Shown: positions 1-12,340, counted from the first letter of the stretch. The stretch: DNA of 64,000 bases from Diphasiastrum complanatum (GCA_029204225.1 CM055099.1:64229614-64293613); one strand, 5' to 3'. Numbers and translations: made by a program. Notes: a model not told the origin generated them from the sequence alone.

Positions 1-26
1 GAGAGAGAGAGAGAGAGAGAGAGAGA
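1..26. repeat. (GA)n microsatellite, cut by window edge
   Basis: Pure GA dinucleotides open the window, so the full length of the run is unknown. The same motif recurs at least five more times in the window. Confidence 0.95.
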
Positions 27-403
27 TTCCCAACTTAGAACAAGGATGTAGTAGAGAGATGTGATAGCAAGCTGAAAGCTAACATCCAAACGACTTGAAT
101 GCAAAATGAATGGTTTGATCGAGAACCCATCAAGCTTATAGATTTGAATTGGAAGCTTGCATGAAAAGCAAGAAAATAAAAAGGATTGAGTGGGTAAAAC
201 CTTTATTAAGGGTCAAGTAACAAGAAACAATTGCATAAACCAAAGGCTTTTGCCACACCATCCTTTGTTATTTTTTTCCTTTTCATGCGAACCGTCCAAT
301 TCAAGTTCATAGCGTTGATGGGATTGTTGTCCGATCCCATACAGGTTGGTTGGGTTTTTTTCGGCCCATTGTGCTCAACTCACTATGACATCGTTCTACG
401 TCT

Positions 404-407
<4 letters not shown>

Positions 408-483
<76 letters not shown>
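408..483. repeat. (CT)n microsatellite
   Basis: An uninterrupted CT run of about 76 bases. Both strands stay open through it, giving poly-Ser/Leu or poly-Arg/Glu frames; these are artefacts, not genes. Confidence 0.97.
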
Positions 484-486
<3 letters not shown>

Positions 487-575
487 CTTGAGGCTTAGGG
501 CCCAAAATAGTGTAAAGCTTAGTACTCTATTTGGCATTTACATTACATGAAGATTGCAGGCCAACTTTTTAAGAC

Positions 576-726
576 TTTTTTTTTTTTGAATACGCTTGGC
601 AATGCCATTTATGGAGCTAGTCTCCTTAGATGTCACTACATAGTCACTGTGGTCGGGATTCAAGCCTGCACCTTTCTGGTGGCAGTCAACAACTCTACCC
701 AGTGCACCCCACTGTGATGGATACAT
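576..726 (-). mobile_element. tRNA-derived SINE
   Basis: Read on the minus strand, this block has an A-box-like stretch (GGTGCACTGGGTAG) followed 43 bases later by a B-box-like stretch (GCTTGAATCCC). That is the spacing of the internal RNA polymerase III promoter of a tRNA. About 100 bases further on the unit ends in a run of twelve A (plus-strand T at 576-587). A tRNA-like head, an unrelated body and an A-tail are the hallmarks of a SINE. A short open frame crosses it but is not a gene. I see no clear target-site duplication and no second copy in the window. Confidence 0.6.
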
Positions 727-739
727 TTTTCATTTTTGT

Positions 740-1429
740 ATCCATTTGAAGCTTAATAAGCGTGATCACCATTTTTCAAAGCCCATGGGCTTTTTGAGGA
801 AGACAATTATCCCATATATATTGCCTTGAAATGAAGAAGCAAGGTCAAAAGAACAAGAAGGAAGTGTTGTTCAAGTTTACTTTACTTCTTCTATCTCATG
901 TTTTAAATCTTCATGTGAATGAGTGAAAATTGTCAAGATATGGTAAAACTAGTTACATTGGTTTACATCATTTTGATAATGGAATTGTACTAGCTTTCTT
1001 TGCTGGTTTTGATGATGAAAATGAAACTATTGGAGGTTCATTATATCACTCATTCATGCCTAAGTTCTCAAGGTTTGAACTATGTGGCGCCAATGCTTGG
1101 AGATTGTCAATTTCTGGTGAATCTATGGTCATTTTCTTGTGTCAAGTGGATCTTGAAGGACTAGTACTACATACTAGTTATATGGAGTCATATGGAGCTG
1201 GATTAGCATTATTGTTGTACTCTTACTCATGAATTTCCAAGGTTTGATGGTTTCTTGTGGTTTTAGCCAAATTTTCTAGGCATCTTGCATGTAAATTGGC
1301 TTATCGAAGACATGATAATTTTCAATATTTATAGATAGATGTTATGTGAGAATAGTTTCCATCCACTCCAAATGAGTTATTTGAAAAATAGAATTCTATG
1401 CCAAATATTAACCTTTACGACTATGTAAT
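740..1429. other. no recognisable gene
   Basis: AT-rich sequence. A 100-codon open frame at 930-1232 starts at TTG, has no recognisable domain and is probably chance. Confidence 0.5.
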
Positions 1430-1935
1430 CCATTGAGGATGTTATCATGATGCCATTCCTTGGCTTGTATGTGAAGATCTTAAAACAGGCCATGAGTGCG
1501 GCTTTCATGTTGTCCGGGAGTATGTCAAGTATCATCCAGTAGGTATGGTCGCTCTATGTAAATCTGAGATTAGGGGATTCGCACGCTTGGGGATGTTGTT
1601 GTTGCTGGTCCTTCGCGGCCTGACCTCCTTCGCCGTGCTTCAACTACTCAGGGTGCCACTGCTTCTCATGCAGCTCTAGATAAAGAGCGAGATTATTCAC
1701 ATCGCACTCGTAGAGAAGACTTTATTCCTTTTGCTTTGGAAACTTATGGGTGCCTGCATAAGAAATTCGATGATTTTCTATCATCTTGTGCAGCTTTTGC
1801 AGCGAAACTCCAAGGACGCGGTGCCTCACCTTCTTGTTGCTTCCCTCCTTTGTGAGCAAATTTTTGGTTGTACCGAGAAGTTTGTTTCGGAAAAGCGAGG
1901 TGATTTTAAAAGACAGGCCTATCGTGGATTATGAG
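1430..1935 (+). mobile_element. LINE relic, C-terminal end of ORF2
   Basis: About 250 bases (roughly 1575-1830) align base for base, with many substitutions, to the LINE at 56935-57180. Shared peptide pieces include a GDVV-type stretch, the TTQGA-ASHAAL segment and an EDFIPF-LET segment followed by LHKK. Several frameshifts are present: the matching pieces lie in different frames, so nothing is translatable. Upstream, a piece resembling GFHVVRE of the same protein is still visible near 1500. It is a truncated, old insertion in the same orientation as the 55-57 kb LINE. Confidence 0.7.
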
Positions 1936-1939
1936 AATA

Positions 1940-2985
1940 TAAGCTCTCGATGCAAGGTGTCTTTAGAGATGAAGTAGGTATTGGAGATATTGTAGGACCA
2001 TGAGTTCCATCAACATTTTGTTCATATGACAAAATCAAAACTGTCTAGGACATGAGTAGCATAAAGAGCAAAGCAAAGACTTGGCAATGATGTGGAAGGT
2101 GATGGAATGAAAAAAAGGAGGATTGTCAATGTTGTGATACAATATTTGTGAAATTCACCTAACAAGATGAATGAGATTGACAAGATCGATGTTTTTGCTT
2201 TGGCTTTCTAAATTATTGTGCATGAGGTGGAATAGCTTGGGCATTTGAAACATGAGAAATGTACATATGCGTGAATGAGCTGCAAAACATGAGATGTCTT
2301 AGTAAGACATCTTCAGAAAAGCATTTTGTGTGCTTTTCCCAAAGCACATGCTTCACATGTTTTACCACACTTTGACAAAAAATTGGCCATACTAAGGACT
2401 TTCTCCTCTTTGCATATTGACTCCATGGATTTGAAGATCATCCAACTTGAAAAGCCTCCCAAATCTTGTCTCTCTTGCAATCACCTCTCCACTCATTTTG
2501 ATTAAGAAAGCATTAACATCATAACCTGATGTGCTAATATTAACTAGCATCACCTCTTTTGTAAATGCAGATCGTATATTTCATTTCAGCTAGAAAACAA
2601 CGAAACAAAATTCTCTCCATCTACTCATCGCTTGCACATTAAAGGAGGATAGAATTATTGAATTGAATATCATCCAAGAAACTTTGAATAGATAGGATCA
2701 CAATAAGCACCGAATCAAAGTTTTTGCAGTTCAAAAATTTGTAATTTTGACACATATCCATAGAAAATGGGTTTGTGTCATAACTGTAAATCTTTGAATT
2801 GCATATTAGGCAATAAACTTGGATTATGTTGGATCAAAAAGAGTGCCAAGGCTATTTCAAACTTTTGCAATCCAAAAATCCTCAGTTAAGATACAAACTC
2901 CATATGATTTCATTCTTTAATAGCTTGCAACATATTTTGTAATTTGATTTTCTATCAGATTTATCTATCTAATACCAAGATGTCT
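1940..2985. other. no recognisable gene
   Basis: AT-rich, with stops in all frames and no clear repeat or RNA gene. Confidence 0.5.
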
Positions 2986-2989
2986 AAGT

Positions 2990-3478
2990 ATCATCTCCAT
3001 CTCCATATCCATTTTCCTACAAAATGCATTCCAATGTTGAAAATGAATGTGAAAGAATCCACATTGTTAGCTCTCGAAATCATGCATCATAGGATGGAGT
3101 TATCTATGGGCTGATGGAAGTTTATATCCAATAGATCCAAGCTCAATGCAATATCCAGACTTTGGATTAGTCACACAACTCATACTATTTTTGTGTGAAG
3201 GACACAATGGCCTATTGGGTTATTGTGAAAGAATGAAAAGTTATGGCATTGGTAACTCAATGCAAGAAATCCAATGTTTGGAAAAAGAGTTTGCTATTAT
3301 ACTGTTGAAAACCCGTGGTGGCATACTTTTCATTCTGCAAATTGCTATTAATGAAACTAACATAAATTCTTCACAGGAACTGAATTTGCTTTCCAAAAAA
3401 TTAAAGACCAGTAGAACTTTATGCATCGAGAGATGTCACATTCTTGTGCGAGAATGGCAGCATTTGTCAGCATCCTAG
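2990..3478 (+). pseudogene. unknown protein family, partial copy 1
   Basis: The frame ending at 3478 carries WADGSLYPIDP, then a YPDF segment and CEGHNGLLGYCERM. These match, residue for residue in the conserved places, WVDGSIYPNDP, CPDF and CEGNSRLLGYCQRL in the longer copy at 47.4 kb. The upstream part (about 2990-3100) matches in another frame, so at least one frameshift separates them. I do not recognise the family. This copy has only the first exon equivalent. Its stop lies about 30 bases from the stop of the WIP gene on the other strand, so the two would be convergent with overlapping 3' ends. Confidence 0.5.
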
Positions 3479-3508
3479 ACCTGTAATTTATATATATGTA
3501 CAGTTATG

Positions 3509-5137
3509 TCATCGAGATCCACCAGAGAGTTCTTCCTCCTCAGATACCACTTCCTCACGGTCTGCAATATCATGAGGGGCGTGAGTATCACCAAAGGCTT
3601 TAATGTGATCTTTAAGGGAACGCTTATGCTTGAAATCGGAACCGCATGTGCAGAGCCAAAGCTTGCCGCAATTCTTTTCATGAGTACGCCAGTCACCTCG
3701 AACTGCAAATGCCTTGCTGCATTTACGACATGGAAAAGGTTTGATACCATGCTTACGCTTATAATGTGTTTGCAGAGTACGGAAATCCTTGAGTGGCTTT
3801 GCACGTGGATGATCTATGTTATTTCGGCAGCCTATCGCACAACAGTAACAGGGAAGTCTAAGCAGGGATGTAGGTTGCATTCCTCGCAACGAATCAGGGC
3901 CTTTTCGATACTGCGATCCATGTCCCCACATATGCATCTGCCAAAGAGACAATAGCGGATAAGAAACAGATTACGGAATATAAATCAATGAATGCGAACA
4001 AAAAAACTGCGATCATCTCAACTTCAAAGCTCAAGTTTCAAAATTTTCGGTGATCAACAGAATATCCAAATCTTAAAACATGCATCAAACAATAGAGAGA
4101 TGAAGGACCTTAATGACTCTTGGAGTTGGTTTCTTATTGTTTCAAAGCTCCAACTATTCTCCAGTTTATTACAATCATACGTACTACAAATGGTGACTGA
4201 CTCAAGTGGTCTAACATTCGTGTAGTTTAAAATGATCTGATTGGCGCTTACTTCTAGGGAGCGAATAGAAGTTTCAAAATAATCATGAACATTGAACACT
4301 AATCGGAGAAGAAAAACTATATGGAGACTCGAAAGTCGAAAGTGGAGGGCGAGGCTGTAGCTGCGTGCGGACAGCAACACAAGCTACAATGAATAGTCAT
4401 TATATTTTAGCAAGTGCTTTACTACATAGAAAATTACTGCAAAAAAAGCAGAAATTGAAGCAAAAGTAGCATGGTTGACGGATTCTTCCACGCCATACCT
4501 GCATATTGTTGTATCGGTTGAAAGTTTTGCTACAAAGTGAGCAAGAAAACTGTGTCGGCCCAATGAGAATCTGAGCCGGGTTAGGAATCCAATACTGATC
4601 ATCTGGGAGCCTTTCTTTCGTTTGCTGCAAATCCTTGTCGTAGTTGCTATTATGCATGCCGGAAGCTTCTTTAAAGTTGGGTGGTCCAATCTGTAGTGCT
4701 TTTGTCACTCCCTCGTCAGGATCAGTTTTGGCATGGCCATAGCCGGTGTATCTTGGTAAATGAACAGCAGTAGTAGCAGGAGGTAGAGCAATATCAGGTT
4801 CTGGAGGTCTAAGACTTAAGACAGGGCCGTCCTCGGTTTCCAAACTACGTTGGAGTGGCAATTGCATCTGCTGCTTCGTCATGGAGTGGTGTTCCTGGAA
4901 AATGTATTTACTATTTGACGCTGAGTTGGTCGAAGCATTAAAGCTGCAGTTACTAGCAAGAGGAACCCAACAGAATCCCTGATCAATAAAAGTAGTCTCT
5001 TGTGGACGCTGATCAGAAAACGTGTATGCGACATGTGATTCCAGCCACTCGGAGAAAGTTAACGGTCGATCAGCTCTGATTGCGACAATGGGCTGGGCGA
5101 TTGCCATAGAACTTGAATATTCACATCGCGATCCCAT
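3509..5137 (-). CDS. WIP-type C2H2 zinc-finger transcription factor
   Basis: Two exons on the minus strand: 5137-4499 (213 codons, phase 0) and 3937-3509 (142 residues plus stop). The intron is 561 bp with donor GTATGG and acceptor GGCAG. The predicted protein is about 355 aa. Residues 182-185 read YWIP, the family signature, followed by IGPTQFSC. Finger 1 is C199-x2-C202-x12-H215-x3-H219 and is split by the intron right after NNMQ. As far as I recall, the intron sits there in known WIP genes too. Finger 2 starts CYCCAIGC and ends HYKRKH; finger 3 is C-x2-C-x12-H-x4-C (FPCRKC to HEKNC); finger 4 is C-x-C with spaced histidines (LCTCGSDF to DTH). The tail is acidic. The N-terminal 180 residues are low-complexity and unlike anything I know. 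Family members (TT1/WIP1, NTT/WIP2 in Arabidopsis) are nuclear regulators of tissue and cell fate. The target of this one is unknown. The ATG at 5137 is the first in the open frame. Confidence 0.93.
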
Positions 5138-5567
5138 CCTCTCAGTACATGAAATAGCAGCAAATCTCTATCTCTCCCTTTCTTTCCTTGATTCGCTTTG
5201 TGCTACTTCTATCACTGATCTACATGTTCCTCTATGCTCCCAAGCATTTCTCCAACTGAATTTCATAATCTTCTTGTATGCAGGAACACGGCACATACAC
5301 TGACTCCAGACATCAAGATCAAGCTATAAAAAGATGATCCTAGACAAAAACGAGAGAGCACGGAATGTAGAATTAGTAAATGCACAGAGACCAAAAGTGA
5401 CAGAGATTCGGTCCGGATTACAAACAGCGACGGATGGTGCCTTGGAGAAGAAAGCTGGGCCAGGATGTCTGAGTCAAAGAAGGGAGTCAAAACTAGGTAA
5501 GCCTATAACCCACATCAAATTCTTTGTACAACAACATAGCCACAAACATTGCAAGCGAGCAAGATCC

Positions 5568-5570
<3 letters not shown>

Positions 5571-5608
<38 letters not shown>

Positions 5609-5736
5609 AGGGAGAATCAGCCCATTCCCATTCGCCCACATCAATAAAAAATTCTTCGTACACCAACACCATGTCCATAGACAAAGCGAGAGAGCAAGAG
5701 ATCGGGAAGAATTAGCCTAGCCCATCCTTGAAAAGG

Positions 5737-5773
<37 letters not shown>
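5571..5773. repeat. two (GA)n tracts upstream of the WIP gene
   Basis: Pure GA runs at 5571-5606 and 5740-5773, which read as CT on the WIP coding strand, 430-640 bases before its ATG. CT/GA-rich leaders are common in plant promoters and 5'UTRs and can bind BBR/BPC proteins. Whether that happens here is inference. Confidence 0.85.
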
Positions 5774-5776
<3 letters not shown>

Positions 5777-6530
5777 CTGAATTCAGTGAATTCAGTGAAG
5801 AGAGGGGGTTGCCTAGAGAAGTAGGGGGGGAAGGGAAGCGTGACGATATGAGATGGGGAGTGAATTGTATAAAATTCATGATTTATGAAAGAAAGTGCGA
5901 GAAAGACAGTAAACACGGGGCAGTCAGTCTTTGGTCCGCTTCAGGTCGTAGAGGACCGACACAGGAGAGAGGGTCTCCGTAGAGAAGGACAGATTCTCCG
6001 AGCCCGCCCCACATAAACTTCTAATCTCAGCCTGCAGCACGCGGGGGACCGCAAAGGCCACTCCAAAAGGCTTTCTACTGCCACTAAGCAGCACCAAATA
6101 TGATGGCAATCAATCAAAGACCCCCTTAAAACACATTCACTTATCCAAAAACAAATCATTATATGCCCACTTACAAATCATATCTATAAATGCACACACA
6201 TATATATATATATATGTGTGTCTTTCTTTGTCCCTTTCACAGCATGCTATAGGTTTGTAGAGTCAAACCCTATGTAAACACTCGTGGTGCCAAAGTGGTG
6301 TGAAAAGGATGGGTTAGAGACTCAACTCTTATAGCTTGTCATGAAACCAATCTTACCTCAACTCACCACGCTTTTCACTCAATAGGTTGTAAAGAAACTA
6401 ACCTTACTATACAAAGTATAGGAATGGAATTAGTAGAATTTCTCAAAAATAGATACTCTAGACATGAGCATATAACCCCTTTCATAAGGATGACTCAAAA
6501 GAGGTTTCCCGAGCATTGCCAATGAGTAGA

Positions 6531-6532
<2 letters not shown>
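5774..6532. other. WIP upstream region, no other gene seen
   Basis: Contains a short TA/TG palindromic run near 6190-6220. No coding signal is convincing. Confidence 0.4.

Positions 6533-6602
<70 letters not shown>
6533..6602. repeat. compound (GT)n(GA)n microsatellite
   Basis: About 30 bases of TG dinucleotides pass directly into about 40 bases of GA dinucleotides. Confidence 0.95.
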
Positions 6603-6606
<4 letters not shown>

Positions 6607-8800
6607 TCACAAACAAAATTTCATTTCACAAAAACTCTTATGTGAACAACTAATGAGAAATAGACACTTAATAGTTGGCATTATGACATGAATTTCCATG
6701 TGGACAACCAATGAGTGGCTACCACCTAGCATGTGTGCATTCCATTGAAATATGCATGTGCTATGTGACAACCAAGTCTTTGGTTGTCCACATGAAAATT
6801 CTATCAATTCAAGAAAAGTAACAATCATCCAAAAATAATACTAGTAACTTGCATCTCAACATTTTTTTAGTGAGGATGTTTTCCTTGGGCCTTCCGCCCG
6901 TGCTAGAGATGATGTGCTTGAGGAGAATTGTCAAAGTGCCAAGGGTGAAAGCACAATTTGAACTCCACATTCAAACTTGGAGGAATCTCTCAACGGATTG
7001 ATTTCAGAGAATAAATGAGGTTTTAGTCTCTTCGTCCTATGATCCTTGGCCTATTGGTTTCCATTATTGTGTGATATGAAATAATATTTGACGATCAAAG
7101 GCTAAGGGCCACAAAAGCAGTCCCTTGGTCTATACGTAGTCATGGAGCATATGGGTACATCCTAAGCTTTTATAATATGTTTTTTGTAAGGGTAAAATTG
7201 TTATTGTCTTAGAAAAGTAGAATTAGGGCTTATGAGAAAATTTGCAAGACAATATGGCCATAAAACCTTTTATACAAAAGTGCCCATGGCATAATGAGCA
7301 ATATGGCCATAAAGCCCTTCACATGTGCAATAGCACAAAAATCATGCCTTATAGTGTCATAGATAAATCCCAAGAGGCATATAATATGGAGAAGCTTGGA
7401 CCTATCATTTCATCGAGCATGCGTTTAGAATTTTTTACTATTATCATCATGGCTTTGATACTTTAACAACCTCCTTACGCTAGGTGCCTTTCTGGCCTCT
7501 GTATATCCATTACTAGATCATATTTGAAATACATGAAATGGGGCCCTTCTAAGCTATAAAGATCATGTGCATCTTGTTTATACTATTGGTAAAGATGATA
7601 TCTTTACTCGTTATAAAAAAGGAACAAAGAAAATAAAATGCTCTAACATATTTGCATGGACTTTATTGCCCATAAACTTTTTTAGCTAATAGACCGAAAT
7701 TTTCCTTACTTGAATCACTATTGTTGCGAGATTCTCTTGCAAAGAGTATGGTTTACGATAAGATAAGTCAACTTTTTTTTTAAGGCGATGGTTACTAGTG
7801 GTTCTTATTTTTTTTTCCCTTTTTTGCAATGGAAATTTATTAGCTTCTTGTTTTGTTATTTATAACATGTACAAAATGGCATAGCCTTATTTGAATCAAC
7901 CTCCTTGATATGTCTCTTCTCCACCACAAAGATTGAGATGACTTTGATCATTCTCTCAAATTATCACAACCCCTATCTTGTCATGTAGTACATGTAATTA
8001 TCCCATCTGCTTAAATATCGCAATGCTAAATATAGCCATGGAGCTAAATTAGAATAGAATTTGTTAATAGGATAGTTAATAAGAAGGCTTGATCAACCGC
8101 ACTATATTTGTGAGTAACAAGATTTGTGATAATGGTTGTAGGCCCAAATTAGCCAAAATCATATTAGAGAAAAAAAGGACCATTATAAATAGCTGAAGAC
8201 GTGCTAAATTTAAAGGCTATTCTACATTTGTCATTTTTGAACTCTTAGTGATCTTGGAGCTTCTCTTTGAGAGCTTTCTTGATGTAATCTATAAATTATG
8301 TGCCTAAAATTACATGAGAGCTTTGATTTTGCTCTAGTTTCAGGCCCAATGTAATGAATGGTCAATAATAAATGAAGAAATCTACCTTACTTTGCCTATC
8401 TGATGAAGGTTTGACAATTTTATGTAGTTTTTTTATTTCTTGATGATTATCTTGATTTTTTGTTTTTCTATACAATTTTGATGTCTAAAAATGGACTAGA
8501 TGCTTAAATGCTAGGATTGCCACATGACAAATTTGGTATCACAACATCAGATCCTTTACCTGTCTGATTTGGTAGTTTTTCTTTAGGTTTGGTTGAGTTT
8601 CTATTTACTAGTTTCTTAATTTTTTAATCTTAAAAAATGTTTGATTCAGTTTTTGGCCTATCAATCTTTATTTTTTGTGTCCCATTCTAATTGGCTAATT
8701 TTGATACATTGCATCTAGACTAGAATTTCTATGTTTTTTTGATGAAATGCCAAGAAGTAACCATTTAGGGCAAGTTTAGGGAAATTGGCCAAATGATATT
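6603..8800. other. no recognisable gene
   Basis: AT-rich intergenic DNA of 2.2 kb. Open frames are short and featureless. I see no element ends. Confidence 0.5.
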
Positions 8801-8806
8801 TTAGCA

Positions 8807-9850
8807 TCATAACTCTGCAAACCGTTTGGAGACGTACTCTCCACCTTTGTCTATCCGTAGCTGTTTGACTTTCTTGGCAATCCATTTCTCAACCCGAATT
8901 ACAAACTCTGTAAATTTGTCCAATGCTTCTGATTTGTTATGAATGAAGTACACAGTTGCAAACTTGCTGAAGCCACCTATGAAGGTGATGTAATATCTTG
9001 AACCTCCCAAAGAGATCACATCAAAGAGTCCACAAATGTCTGAGTGTACTAACTCCAGGAGCTAGTCCTGAATGAGTGCCTGGTAAAAGGTGTAGATGAC
9101 ATCTTGGCTTTGTTGCATGCATCACAAGACTTCAGACTTGTTGCATCCTTGATGCTAAAGCCTATGAATACTCCATTCTGACTAGCGTTGTACAGATTCA
9201 TATGACACAGTCTCCTATGCCATAGAATGTTGTCCATTGTCTCATGGATCTGATGAGCTTGCTCAATAGGAACTCGTATCTTTAGGTGATACCGATTGCC
9301 TTTACGCTTGCCTTCTGTAATAAGATGACTGGTTTTAGATTCAACCACTGTATATGAATCACTTGCAAATGTGACAGACATGTCTGCATATACCATCTTT
9401 GCTATAGATAGCAGATCTTTCTAAAGTGTAGGCACATATAAGACATCTTCAAGTATCTTCTTATTTTTAAACTTGCTTGCAGTGCATTTCACATATCTTT
9501 TGCATTAGAGATAGATGCAAGGTCAAGAGTGCTTTGTCCTTGGAATAGTCTTTTTTCTTGGTGTATAGGGCCAAGGACTTGTCTTTGATGGACATGCCAT
9601 TGGTCTATCTCTGCATTTCTTCTTGAAGTAGATGACCGATCACCTTTTGAAGAGTGAGGTCGGGTTGTATGGAGATCATCACCACAAAGTGTTCATACGA
9701 CTTTGGAAGAGAAGAAAGCAAGGTCATAACGGCATCATCATCTTGAATAGCACATCTTACAGCTGATAACTGATCCAATAAAGATTTGAAACTGTTGATG
9801 GGAGAGCCCACCAAAAAGTTGGTCCCGGGTACAAAAAGTGGGTCCCGCAA
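8807..9850 (-). mobile_element. Ty1/copia relic: gag, pre-integrase, integrase
   Basis: Read right to left on the minus strand. First is a gag (UBN2-type) piece, 9850-9605, with LLSSLPKSYEHF and LLQEEMQR. Next is a stretch near 9470-9410 reading DVLYVPTL-stop-KDLLSIAK. Then comes the GAG-pre-integrase zinc motif LWHRRLCHMN...CDACNKAKM (9396-9049), and the start of the integrase core with GGFSKFATVYFIHNKSEA and KGGEYVS (9019-8807). The order is that of a copia polyprotein. The zinc knuckle and the DSGAT protease site are missing between gag and the pre-integrase part, so there is an internal deletion near 9490. The element is cut off in the integrase, with stops and frameshifts throughout. Confidence 0.85.
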
Positions 9851-10598
9851 AAGACAAAAAATCGATTCCGTTGCTGCGCGCCCGTTACCATTGTCTACGT
9901 GCCAGTAAGCGCCGACGGGTCAATGCTGCCAGTGAACAAAAATAAACATCTTTGACACCTTGAAAGCAGCACTGGCCCACCTCTCTTGTTAAAATATTTG
10001 TAAGAAAAAAGTTTTCTTTTAGAAATTGCATGCTCACATAATCAAAAATTCACAAGCCTTTCTTGATTGATTCTTCTTCTAGGAACATGCAGGACATTGG
10101 TACTGATTGATGAAGCTGCCACTCATCAACTTTTCATTAAATTTTTTTTTTTAATGCCTTGAGATAATTCAGGTACAGGTTTGCCCACAAGAATGGCACT
10201 GAATAAAAAGTAAACTAAGATTTGGACGAAGCTCACTTGTTTGGCAGCTGGAATTGCATACATATTGTAGTCTTTAGAATTCAGCCGAGTCGGTGGCACC
10301 ACAGAAGATGCTGGCAGTCCGTATACCATAAAAGATATTTGGTACAAAGAATGGAGAGGAATATTAGCGACTGTGAAACTCCCTCACAACTTACAAGGCA
10401 ATATTTATAAGTAAATAATCACAGTAAGCATAGGCTATTTATCTCCAGCTGGTTTGAACAAATATGCAGTGTCAAAAAATCGTTCTGCATGCTTCACAGA
10501 TGAGAAAAGCTTGAGTACCTTCAGGAATCCATCCCAATGATGTAGCTTGAATGAGTAGTTAAAGCCAAAAAACTGAAAGTATACTGTGTTTGGGGAAG
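9851..10598. other. no confident gene
   Basis: Two short minus-strand frames (10347-10126 and 10629-10435) are open but match nothing I know and may be chance. A GC-rich patch at 9870-9930 borders the copia relic. Confidence 0.35.
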
Positions 10599-10964
10599 AT
10601 GGTGCTCCTTGATATCGGTACTCGTGCACTGCTCATAGGAGCAGCAATTATCGTGGCACTACTGGTCATCATTCTGACTTTTCTATGGTTGAAATGTGCG
10701 AAAAAATACAGGCATTGGCGTGGTGATGGTAAAAAACTGCCTTCTGATGCGAAACATGGGGGTAAAGCAAGCGATCAAAAGGACCACTCTCAAGATCTAG
10801 AAAAAGGAAAGAATCAGCCAGCTAATCTGAAAAAAGGAAAGAACTATCCAGCTACCCTAGAAAAAGCAATGGATAATCCAGGTACTGCCAATTATGGTAA
10901 TTCTGCTGCTTATGTTTCTACAATAAGAGAGAAGATTAGAGAAATTGAAGTTACATATTCGTAA
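10599..10964 (+). CDS. putative small single-pass membrane protein
   Basis: From the ATG at 10599 the frame gives 121 residues. After a nine-residue start there is a strong hydrophobic segment of about 23 residues (ALLIGAAIIVALLVIILTFL) followed by KCAKKYRHWR, so the tail is basic and probably cytosolic. The tail holds three near-repeats of about 11 residues built on KGKNxPA. The layout resembles the membrane and juxtamembrane part of a receptor-like protein, but no kinase or extracellular domain is adjacent. The last codons sit on a GTAAGT (10961), so this could be an exon whose partner I cannot find. A frame at about 11050-11229 with an amphipathic stretch is a weak candidate. Function is unknown and the frame may not be expressed. 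Confidence 0.3.
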   Translation: MVLLDIGTRALLIGAAIIVALLVIILTFLWLKCAKKYRHWRGDGKKLPSDAKHGGKASDQKDHSQDLEKGKNQPANLKKGKNYPATLEKAMDNPGTANYGNSAAYVSTIREKIREIEVTYS

Positions 10965-11825
10965 GTTGAAGTGTTGGAACACGTTTGCTTTACAAGCTAC
11001 AAATACTTTGGAAGATCCATGCAGCCATGCAGCCATGCATACATAGCCATTTGCACAAAATTTTCATTGTAATCGGTTCAAAGGATTATGCGATCCTGCA
11101 AAATCTGCTGAAGTTGGCTCACAATATCTCAGCTACAAACATCCTTCAAATATCGGAAGCTACTGAAAAGATGTCAAGTGCGGTGATCACTGCTCAGAAT
11201 AAATTAGCTTTCAGCTCAAGGATGAAATAACGTAATTGAATGGATGAAGGACCTAACTGACAGACAATTGGATCCTGAGTTTGATTAAAGTAATATGAAA
11301 ACTTTTCATCTTAACTTGCTTTCATCAAAGCAGGCAATCAATACTTATAATATATTGTGTGCAATCAACCATTTTGTATATGTCCCACTTCTCTTACTCT
11401 TCGTTCCGGTACTTATTTGGTTCTGCCCATAATTTAGTTGTTTTAGCTCACTACAATGTCCCCTACCCTTCATTGAGATGATTTAACCTGCGAATCAGAA
11501 TATGCATTAGAATAGGAACAAATGAAGCTTCATATACTGTAACTGGATGATTGGAATTGGAGTTTCTGATGGTGTTTGCGAGTTAGATAATTTGCTGATT
11601 TAGCTGCCTGATTTTGAAAATCAAAAAATTGGTTTTGGTAGAATTGGACTTATATAGCTTATTACCTTTAGTTTTTGTGTTATTGAACAATTTGCTAACA
11701 GATCATTTGTATGCCAAGTATATTTAATCAAGGCATAGCCAATTCATCAAACATTCTTTGCAGCTCATACTCCTTGAACACATTACATCACTATTATTTA
11801 AAACACAAGGTTGGAAGGTGAAATC
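10965..11825. other. no confident gene
   Basis: AT-rich. An 81-codon frame at 10985-11230 has no recognisable domain. Confidence 0.4.
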
Positions 11826-11829
11826 TTTA

Positions 11830-12340
11830 AGTGCTACATCACCATAAACAATTAGAGTTTTCAAAACATTCAATTCTTGATGTGGGAGCTTTGAACACCA
11901 CAATGTGCATAAAGCTTAGCCATACTTGTGTTGGCTTATATTTTCAAGAAAATTTTGAGCCTCAAAGCGTTGTCATCTAACCTAAGATTGACAATTAGCT
12001 ACATACGCACCCACACACTTATTCAACTAAAAGTTAGCAAAAGAATGATTCTCCATGTGAGTTACATGTCTTTTCCTCATCTCCTAGCCTAAAAAATATG
12101 TGTTATGACTTGCTTGTATTATCCACATTCTCCTCTTCAAAGGCAACATCCTTAGAAATGTGAACTTTCTTTGACTTAGGAATGTATACCCTATAAGCTT
12201 TACTTACTTCACATAGCCAACAAAGATTCCAGTCAAGAATCCAAAAGATGAGTTGACATAGCAAGTACCACCAAAGAGATCACACTTGTTCTACCCACAA
12301 TTTAATGAACTTTCGAACACTCATAAGATTGAAACACACT
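11830..12340 (-). mobile_element. Ty1/copia relic, region between integrase and RT
   Basis: On the minus strand, frames near 12300-12120 give pieces like CYVN, then GIFVGY, then SKAYRVYIP-type and VHIS-DVAFEEENV-type sequence. This is the conserved link between integrase and reverse transcriptase in copia polyproteins. The signal is spread over several frames with stops. Confidence 0.6.

Noticed and set aside
930..1232. 100-codon open frame
   Set aside because: No ATG at its start, no domain, and composition of the surrounding AT-rich DNA.
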